Source of the DNA: Anaerolineae bacterium
Lineage (GTDB): Bacteria; Chloroflexota; Anaerolineae; UBA1429
DNA: 11,715 nucleotides
Direction: 5' to 3'
Assembly: GCA_007118555.1 (NCBI GenBank)
Contig: SKRJ01000036.1
Coordinates: 1-11,715 of the forward strand
A program made the position numbers and the translations under genes. Below the pieces are notes generated by a model that saw only the letters and a program-made list of their open reading frames with translations, ran no database searches and had not been told where the DNA came from. Positions 6,768-11,715 of this stretch are shown here, one piece after another (position 1 is the first letter of the stretch; every line of letters begins with the position of its first letter).

Positions 6768-6900
6768 GCACAAGAGGCGATTGGGTACGGCGATGAGGGC
6801 CGCCCAGGTACTCACAAGGCGGTCTCGCAGCGCAGAGGCGGCCGAGAGACGGGCTGCGCCGGTCGTGTCGATCTGATGCTGCCTGAGATCGAAGACGAGA

Positions 6901-6967
6901 ACAATGCCTGATGCGTACTGTTCCACACCGATCAGGCCGGGCGCCTGGAGCAGCGTATCAGGCAATG
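6901..6967 (-). terminator. Hairpin at the 3' end of pyruvate kinase, possible terminator
   Basis: ACAATGCCTGATGCG (6901-6915) and CGTATCAGGCAATGT (6953-6967) form a 15-base inverted repeat with two mismatches, one of which is a G-U pair in RNA. The loop contains a smaller inverted repeat (CAGGC and GCCTG). The stem includes the pyruvate kinase stop codon. On the minus strand it is followed by a T-rich but broken run (TTGTTCTCGTCTTC), so the terminator call is tentative. Confidence 0.4.
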
Positions 6968-8397
6968 TCCTCCGGCCGCAGATCGATGATCTCCATGCGA
7001 TCGTTGGCGTCGGGATGGCGGGAAGACGGCCCCTCGGTCAGGATGACGAGATCGCCCTCGAGCTCCTGTTTCTCCAGCCAGTCCTGGACAAAGGATCGCC
7101 AACTGTCAGGAAGCGCATCGACATGCTCCGTATGGACCCCATAGGACAATTGCAGCTCCTGGCAAGTCGCCTCCAATCTGCTGACCGCCACCAGCCACTG
7201 GGGTAGCCGAAACCGCGTGACACTGCGGGCCGTGGCACCGCTCAGGGTGGGCACGACCACCAGCGAAGGAGCAGCATGGCGGGCGGTCGTCTCGACGCCC
7301 AGGGCAATGAGATCGCGCAGATGGCCCCTGTCATGCGCACCGGTGGCGCGAATCTCTTCGCGGGCCGACTGGGCGGGCCGCAGGGGCTCGATGTGAGCCG
7401 CGATGCGAGACAGCATGGACACCGCCTGCACGGGGTACTTGCCAATGGCCGATTCGCCGGAAAGCATGACGCAGTCGGTGCCATCGAGGACGGCATTGGC
7501 GACGTCGGTGGCCTCGGCCCGTGTGGGGCGCGGGTTATCCGTCATTGATTCCAGCATCTGGGTCGCAGTGATCACCGGTTTGCCGGCCACATTGGCGTCT
7601 CGCATCAACTGCTTTTGGATGGCGGGCAGCTCATGGATGGGCACCTCAACGCCCAGATCGCCTCTGGCGATCATGATCCCGTCGGCTTCCTCGAGGATTT
7701 CTCGAGTGTTTGGTAGGGCGCCCAGGCGCTCGATTTTGGCAATGAGGAACAGCTCGTGCCCGCGATCGGCGGCAAATTGGCGCACGGCCTGCAGATCCGC
7801 CGCCGTCTCCACAAAGGACTGGCTGACCACGTCCACGCCATTTTCCAGGGCAAAGGCGAGAAAATCCCGATCCTCATCGGTAAAGATGCTGACACCCAGA
7901 TCGATACCGGGCAGATTGACGCCCTGGCGCGAGCGGATCTCGCCGCCCACCGCGACCTGGCAATGTACCTCTTGGCCCTCTACGCTCTGCACCTCAAGCT
8001 GGATATAGCCATCGTTGACAAAGATCATGTTCCCGGGCCGCACGGCCTGGGGCAACTCGGCAAAGCTGACCGAAACTCTGTCTGCATCGCCGACGAACTC
8101 TTGGGTAGACAATGTGACCTGATCGCCCACCTCGAGGGCAATAGGCTGCCGCGCAAGCTCGCCCAGGCGGATCTTGGGCCCGGGCAGATCGGCCAGAATG
8201 GCCACCCGCCTGCCTACCGCTTGGGCCGCCTGGCGCAGATTGTCGATCATCTGCTTGTGACTCTCCAAGCTGCCATGGGCAAAGTTGAGTCGCGCCACGT
8301 TCATCCCGGCGCGAATCATATCTTGCATGATTGGTTGTGTGGCTGTAGCGGGCCCCACGGTACATACGATCTTGGTCTTGTTCGATGGTAACTGCAT
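6958..8397 (-). CDS. pyk: Pyruvate kinase
   Basis: This 479-residue glycolytic enzyme converts phosphoenolpyruvate and ADP to pyruvate and ATP. Signature regions are all present: KTKIVCTVGPA at 7-17, R36 and N38 in ARLNFAHG, and catalytic K221 and Mg2+ ligand E223 in AKIERLG. D247 lies in MIARGDLGVEVP and T279 in TATQMLESM, then TDNPRPTRAEATDVANAVLD and SGESAIGKYP. The B domain covers about 79-165 and the C-terminal allosteric domain starts near residue 350. The loop D70-L-P-G-P-K75 replaces the DTKGPE of K+-dependent enzymes, and the K+ ligand serine of NFSHG is A40. These residues match the K+-independent clade. The start has AGGAG seven bases upstream and lies 10 bases after the CNNM stop, so the two genes are probably co-transcribed. 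Confidence 0.97.
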   Translation of the reverse strand: MQLPSNKTKIVCTVGPATATQPIMQDMIRAGMNVARLNFAHGSLESHKQMIDNLRQAAQAVGRRVAILADLPGPKIRLGELARQPIALEVGDQVTLSTQEFVGDADRVSVSFAELPQAVRPGNMIFVNDGYIQLEVQSVEGQEVHCQVAVGGEIRSRQGVNLPGIDLGVSIFTDEDRDFLAFALENGVDVVSQSFVETAADLQAVRQFAADRGHELFLIAKIERLGALPNTREILEEADGIMIARGDLGVEVPIHELPAIQKQLMRDANVAGKPVITATQMLESMTDNPRPTRAEATDVANAVLDGTDCVMLSGESAIGKYPVQAVSMLSRIAAHIEPLRPAQSAREEIRATGAHDRGHLRDLIALGVETTARHAAPSLVVVPTLSGATARSVTRFRLPQWLVAVSRLEATCQELQLSYGVHTEHVDALPDSWRSFVQDWLEKQELEGDLVILTEGPSSRHPDANDRMEIIDLRPEDIA

Positions 8398-8407
8398 GGT
8401 ATCTCTC

Positions 8408-9427
8408 CTATTGTGAAAAAGGCGGGGCGGCGATCCCGCGCAAAAGCCGGCCCAGGATGTCCGAGCCCGTCAGGATGCGCGGGGTATCCCCCCAGTATAG
8501 AATCACGTCGTCCTCGACAATGTCGCGGGTCTCGCCCCCTGGTTTGACCCGGAAGCGAGGGATGAGCTCGCCCAACCTCTGCCTGGGATCAAAGGTGAGA
8601 ATGGGCCGGTGGCAGTGCCGATAGGGGTTAAAGCTGTCCGGAGCAAACAGCGCCTCACGGACAAAGTCATTTACCTGCAGCACGAGGCGCGGCTCGTCGT
8701 TTGCATCGACCAGAACGACCCACGTCCTGCCCGAGCAATGGATGGCACGCAGGAACGTGTCGTCGGGCGTCGGCGCTATGGGGGGAAAGATGGGCCGCCC
8801 GCCCTCAAAGGCGAGCTGGACAATGCTGGCCGGATCGATGACCTCGCCCTCGACGTCCACGAGGGTGTCATCGATATCCAGGAAGTTGAGGGCGCCCTGG
8901 CCCTCGACCTCGGCGATGTCGCTTGCGGCAGACTCCATGTGCAACCGGATCATCTGCCGCATATCACGCTCTCGAATGTAGCGGATATCCTCACCGCCCA
9001 GCCAAAGATCGAGGGCCCAGGCGGTAGGGCGGGCGATAGGGTACAAGAGCACCTGGTAGACCCGCAAGAGGGGCACCAGACGCGACCCAAGGGAGAGTGC
9101 GCGGCGCGTAAAGAGCGATTGGGGAATGATCTCGGCCAGAATGGTGATGACGACGGTTGAAAAGAGGAACGCCGCTACAGCACCCATCACCGAGTCGGAC
9201 AGCAGGGCCAGCAGAACGTTGACACCCACATTGGCCCAGAGGATCGTGACCAACGCATAGTTGGCATCCTCGCGCACCTGCAGTAGACGCAGGGCGCGAG
9301 GATCGCCTTTTGTGGCCTCGACCTGAAGGTCGAGTTTGCTTAGCGAAAACAGGCCCAGATTCAGGCCCGAGAGAATGGCGGATTGCGAGAGACAGAACGC
9401 AATGGCAATCCAACTCAGTAACGGCAT
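8408..9427 (-). CDS. CNNM/DUF21 family membrane protein (Mg2+ transport type)
   Basis: This 339-residue membrane protein belongs to the CNNM/CorC-related family linked to Mg2+ (and Co2+) efflux or homeostasis. The DUF21 domain covers about 1-165, with helices near 3-27, 57-77, 80-103 and 115-135. Hallmarks shared with CNNM proteins are SGLNLGLFSL, WANVGVNVLLALLSD and ITILAEIIPQSLFTRRAL, the last matching the conserved GEIxPQ with A in place of G. A CBS-pair-like cytosolic region follows (about 175-325), but the C-terminal CorC_HlyC domain is absent. GTG 9433 is in frame, but GAGGGG at 9433-9438 lies five bases before ATG 9427, so I chose ATG. It precedes pyruvate kinase by 10 bases, which suggests that ion homeostasis and a Mg2+-requiring enzyme share a transcript. 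The transport direction is not known from sequence. Confidence 0.88.
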   Translation of the reverse strand: MPLLSWIAIAFCLSQSAILSGLNLGLFSLSKLDLQVEATKGDPRALRLLQVREDANYALVTILWANVGVNVLLALLSDSVMGAVAAFLFSTVVITILAEIIPQSLFTRRALSLGSRLVPLLRVYQVLLYPIARPTAWALDLWLGGEDIRYIRERDMRQMIRLHMESAASDIAEVEGQGALNFLDIDDTLVDVEGEVIDPASIVQLAFEGGRPIFPPIAPTPDDTFLRAIHCSGRTWVVLVDANDEPRLVLQVNDFVREALFAPDSFNPYRHCHRPILTFDPRQRLGELIPRFRVKPGGETRDIVEDDVILYWGDTPRILTGSDILGRLLRGIAAPPFSQ

Positions 9428-9480
9428 GAGCACCCCTCGATTCGGATTCGGTCAAGCAAGGAACAGGGGCGCTTGACATT

Positions 9481-9508
9481 CGCTCTCTGGCAGTCGCTCC
9501 CCAGAGCG
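9481..9508 (-). other. Imperfect hairpin in the rraA-like/CNNM gap
   Basis: CGCTCTCTGG (9481-9490) and CCAGAGCG (9501-9508) pair with a two-base bulge, in the 89-base gap between the RraA-like stop and the CNNM start. No T-run follows on the minus strand. It could mark an RNA-processing site or a weak terminator that lowers expression of the downstream genes. Confidence 0.3.
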
Positions 9509-9516
9509 TTGGGGGA

Positions 9517-10251
9517 TTACTCCTGTTCCTCGCGCCAGGCCTCGTATTCCTTGCGGGCCTCGTCGTCCAGCGGATAGTATTTGCGCAGATCGCCGCCCTG
9601 GGCCAGACGCATACGAGTGAACTCTTCCCACTCGGCATGCTCGCCGGCCTTTTCCACCAGCTCGGGCAACAGAGCGACGGGGACCACCACGGCGCCGTCA
9701 TCATCGGCAATGATAACGTCGCCCGGCATGACGAGTACGCCCCCCACGGCCACGGGCACGTTCACCGCATGGGGGAATACGTTGGTCTGCACATGAAAGT
9801 TGGGCGTCACGCCCTTGAGCCACAGTCCCAGATCCAACTGCTGCGCCTCGGGATAGTCGCGGAGGCAGCCATCCACCACGACGCCCACCCCGCCTCGGCC
9901 CTGAAAATAGGTCAGCATCATCTCGCCAAAGATGCCGCTCATCATATCGCCTCGGGCATCCACGACCACGACGTCGCCCGGCTGGGTGTGGTAGAGCACA
10001 TGGCGATGCAGTTGACGCTCGGGGGTCTGGTATTCGCCCACGGGGTGCAGATCCTCGCGCTTGGGCATGCACTGGAGCGTCAGCGCAGGCCCCACGACCT
10101 TGGTGCCTGGCTTGAACGTCGTGAGCCCGGTCAGATGAGGGTTGCGTATGCCCAAGTGCCCCAGCTCGCCGGCCGCCGTGGCCGCGCTGATGTTGTAGAG
10201 CTTTTCGACAAGTTCTCGGGGGGGGCGTTGGATATCCGGTGTCTGCAGCAT
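9517..10251 (-). CDS. RraA-like / HMG-aldolase superfamily protein
   Basis: This 244-residue soluble protein belongs to the RraA-like superfamily. That group includes 4-hydroxy-4-methyl-2-oxoglutarate aldolases, oxaloacetate decarboxylases, and RNase E regulators in gammaproteobacteria. The family core is clear: GDVVVVDARGD (92-102), FGEMM (108-112), then GVGVVVDGCLRDYPEAQQLD with D127, G128 and the metal/substrate-site pair R131-D132. GDVIIADDDGAVVVP follows near residue 190. The length fits the aldolase-like branch better than the roughly 160-residue RNase E inhibitors. The open frame runs back to 10506, but AGGAGG at 10259-10264 places the start at ATG 10251. A catabolic lyase role on a pyruvate-derived substrate is likely but unproved; pyruvate would be a plausible product near pyruvate kinase. 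Confidence 0.88.
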   Translation of the reverse strand: MLQTPDIQRPPRELVEKLYNISAATAAGELGHLGIRNPHLTGLTTFKPGTKVVGPALTLQCMPKREDLHPVGEYQTPERQLHRHVLYHTQPGDVVVVDARGDMMSGIFGEMMLTYFQGRGGVGVVVDGCLRDYPEAQQLDLGLWLKGVTPNFHVQTNVFPHAVNVPVAVGGVLVMPGDVIIADDDGAVVVPVALLPELVEKAGEHAEWEEFTRMRLAQGGDLRKYYPLDDEARKEYEAWREEQE

Positions 10252-10292
10252 CTCTGTTCCTCCTAAGGCAATGATTCGCACATGGTAGGTAC

Positions 10293-10321
10293 AGTGTAGC
10301 GCAGGTGCGGGCCCAGTCCAA
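10293..10321 (-). promoter_or_regulatory. Candidate promoter of the RraA-like gene
   Basis: On the minus strand TTGGAC (10321-10316), a 17-base spacer and TACACT (10298-10293) form a promoter with good spacing but partial hexamer matches (three and four of six). Transcription would start near 10286, about 35 bases before the ATG at 10251, just ahead of the AGGAGG site. Confidence 0.45.
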
Positions 10322-10449
10322 GCACAACAAAGCATAGAGACCCAGATGCGGGAGTATGCCGGGGCAAGGGACTGTGGCCATTGCGGCGCGCGAGACGCTG
10401 CCCAGTCCATCGGGGGGAGGGCACCGTTGCAGCGAAATGCAAGGGCGCT

Positions 10450-10485
10450 ATCCAGCAAGAGAGGGCGCCGGTGCGCCCTCTGGAT
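10450..10485 (-). terminator. GC-rich hairpin after the SWIM gene, likely terminator
   Basis: AGAGGGCGC (10460-10468) and GCGCCCTCT (10473-10481) form a perfect 9-bp stem with a four-base loop. ATCC (10450-10453) and GGAT (10482-10485) extend it past a bulge. It lies 30 bases downstream of the SWIM gene stop on the minus strand. A proper T-run is missing, so it may work as a weak or factor-assisted terminator. It separates the SNF2/SWIM unit from the RraA-like unit. Confidence 0.5.
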
Positions 10486-10515
10486 CAGCGATGCGATCGA
10501 TGGCAATGACGCAGG

Positions 10516-11460
10516 CTAGACGTCGATGTCGGACTCGGCGTCGGCCTCTCGCCCGTGCCCATCCTCAGGGATGCCGGCGGTATCCAGAGCTCGCCGCGAG
10601 ACCTGGCGGTACACCTTGTCGATCTTGCGACGGGTGCCCTCATCCTGCAAAGAGGGTAATCGATCCAAAATCTGGAGCAACTCGCCCTTGGTGGCCGGAG
10701 GCGCTACCTCTATCTCCATTTCCTGCAACTCCTCGGCCAGTTGCCAGAATTGTTCCGGATCGGCGGGCAAGAATTGGGGATCCGAGGCGCTGCCCTGGAT
10801 CGCACGCTCATCGGCCTGGGTATCCGCGCCCACGGCCTGGCTGGCGCGGTGGGCCCGGAGCTCGGCGATGATCTCGCAGCGAGCGCGCCCACGCAGGGTG
10901 AACAACATAAAGGGGTCCCGGTCGAACCACTCGCCCAACTGATAGCAGACCGCGGCGCGATGGGGGCAGGTATTGGCCCAATCGGAGCAGGTGCAGGTGG
11001 CGCCCAGCTCGGGCAGGGTGCTGGGAAAGAGCGAAACGCCGGCGGAACGAAAGACGCCCTCGATCTCCTCGGGGAGCTCGTCGTTCATCAGTTGGGCGGC
11101 ATAGATGGCGCGCTCGCCCAAGAGCTGCATGACCCGGTCCCACTGGGCGTCGGTGAACGCCGCAAAGGTGATCTGGACGCGATAGGGCTTGGTCTCGGGC
11201 ACATCGGCCTGCACCAGCGCCGTCACCAGGCCGAGCTCGACCTGCATGTCCAGGATGCGACGCTCCTGAGCCAAGGCGCGGCCCGCTGTCAAGCGGGTGG
11301 CGTCAAAGATCTGGCCGAGGGTGCGCATCCAACGCCCCACCCACCAGCCACGGCCCGTGCGACGGGAGCGCGTCACAGGGGACGCATCGGACGGCTGTTG
11401 CTCGTTGGCGGCCTCTGAAGAGGGCGTCTCGTTCTCCGGGATGATCTCTTGGTCTATCAT
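10516..11460 (-). CDS. SWIM zinc-finger protein
   Basis: This 314-residue protein has the SWIM zinc-binding motif C156-x-C158-x6-C165-x-H167 (CTCSDWANTCPH) and the flanking runs typical of bacterial members. Before the finger are RGWWVGRWMRTLGQIFDATR and a segment ending PYRVQITF (RALAQERRILDMQVELGLVT, then ALV); after it comes DPFMLFTLRGRARCEIIAEL. SWIM fingers bind DNA or partner proteins. Both ends are rich in acidic and polar residues and are probably disordered. The start is six bases after the SNF2 helicase stop, and its GGAG overlaps that stop codon, so the two are translationally coupled. This SWIM/SNF2 pairing recurs in many bacteria, and the SWIM protein is thought to act with the helicase on DNA or nucleoprotein. 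The exact role is not established. Confidence 0.92.
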   Translation of the reverse strand: MIDQEIIPENETPSSEAANEQQPSDASPVTRSRRTGRGWWVGRWMRTLGQIFDATRLTAGRALAQERRILDMQVELGLVTALVQADVPETKPYRVQITFAAFTDAQWDRVMQLLGERAIYAAQLMNDELPEEIEGVFRSAGVSLFPSTLPELGATCTCSDWANTCPHRAAVCYQLGEWFDRDPFMLFTLRGRARCEIIAELRAHRASQAVGADTQADERAIQGSASDPQFLPADPEQFWQLAEELQEMEIEVAPPATKGELLQILDRLPSLQDEGTRRKIDKVYRQVSRRALDTAGIPEDGHGREADAESDIDV

Positions 11461-11466
11461 CGGCTC

Positions 11467-11715
11467 CTACTCTGTTTGGATGGCCTCGGAACGCAGGCTG
11501 ATCAGGTCGCGCAGCTCTTCGGTGGACAGCTCGGTCACCCAGCCATCGCCCTGGCCAATGACATTCTCGGCCAACTCGCGCTTGGACTCGATCAGGGCGT
11601 CGATGCGCTCCTCCAGGGTGCCGAGGCACACGAACTTGTGCACCTGGACATCGCGGGTCTGCCCGATGCGATAGGCGCGGTCGGTGGCCTGGTTCTCCAC
11701 GGCGGGGTTCCACCA
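11467..11715 (-). CDS. SNF2-family helicase, C-terminal end only (5' part beyond window)
   Basis: Only the last 82 residues are in the window. They open with [19 protein letters not shown], the helicase motif VI of SNF2 ATPases, with the arginine-finger-bearing DRAYRIGQ. Next come [20 protein letters not shown] and the typical tail [20 protein letters not shown] ahead of DLISLR. SNF2 proteins translocate on double-stranded DNA and remodel protein-DNA complexes. The frame is open to the window edge at 11715, so the gene must extend well beyond it. It is the first gene of the SNF2/SWIM unit. Identity is certain at family level; the subfamily cannot be told from this fragment. Confidence 0.95.
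   Translation of the reverse strand, partial: WWNPAVENQATDRAYRIGQTRDVQVHKFVCLGTLEERIDALIESKRELAENVIGQGDGWVTELSTEELRDLISLRSEAIQTE

Noticed and set aside
6759..6965. 68-codon minus-strand ORF starting with TTG across the pyruvate kinase stop codon
   Set aside because: The possible GGAGG is only three bases before the TTG, the end of the ORF overlaps the reductase -35 box, and the product resembles nothing I know. It is more likely a chance frame in a GC-rich gap.
9473..9478. TTGACA on the plus strand as a promoter
   Set aside because: It would drive transcription antisense into the RraA-like gene, and there is no plus-strand gene to serve.
10252..10506. N-terminal extension of the RraA-like protein to 10506
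   Set aside because: The extra 85 residues have no family match, while AGGAGG is ideally placed before ATG 10251 and a candidate promoter lies within the would-be extension.

Overview
The window is GC-rich and gene-dense and looks like chromosomal DNA of a free-living bacterium. The WYL-type regulator, the K117-type pyruvate kinase, the SWIM/SNF2 pair and the style of the dCACHE two-component system suggest a Chloroflexota (Anaerolineae-like) genome. That placement is inferred from family flavour only; no marker gene is present. I see no rRNA, tRNA, CRISPR array, transposase or phage gene. All main genes are intact except the two cut by the window ends, and no gap between genes exceeds 300 bases.

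Left part (1-3795): a WYL-domain transcription regulator (minus strand, cut at base 1) is divergent from a two-component operon on the plus strand. The operon encodes a membrane NarL-type histidine kinase with a dCACHE sensor, and its NarL/LuxR response regulator. The 255-base divergent spacer has a TATAAT box facing each way and two exact copies of an 11-base repeat between them, which makes it a likely shared control region.

Middle (3995-5838): a secreted or membrane-anchored protein with two PA14 modules is followed by a 99-residue basic protein of unknown function. A perfect 14-bp inverted repeat lies inside the PA14 gene, in the linker after its signal segment. A near-palindrome and an extended -10 box precede the small gene. 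A 21-bp hairpin terminator closes this side, where it meets the minus-strand genes head-on.

Right part (5839-11715), all minus strand, in transcription order: the end of an SNF2-family helicase and a SWIM zinc-finger protein (a 6-base gap); an RraA/HMG-aldolase-like protein with its own candidate promoter; a CNNM/DUF21 Mg2+-transport-type membrane protein; pyruvate kinase 10 bases after it; and an aldo/keto reductase with a strong candidate promoter carrying tandem 9-bp repeats over its -10 box. The pyruvate kinase has the residues of the K+-independent clade.

I found no clear, wholly new multi-gene system. The most promising novelties are the divergent control region, the intragenic hairpin in the PA14 gene, the repeat-bearing reductase promoter, the cnnM-pyk pairing and the orphan 99-residue protein.
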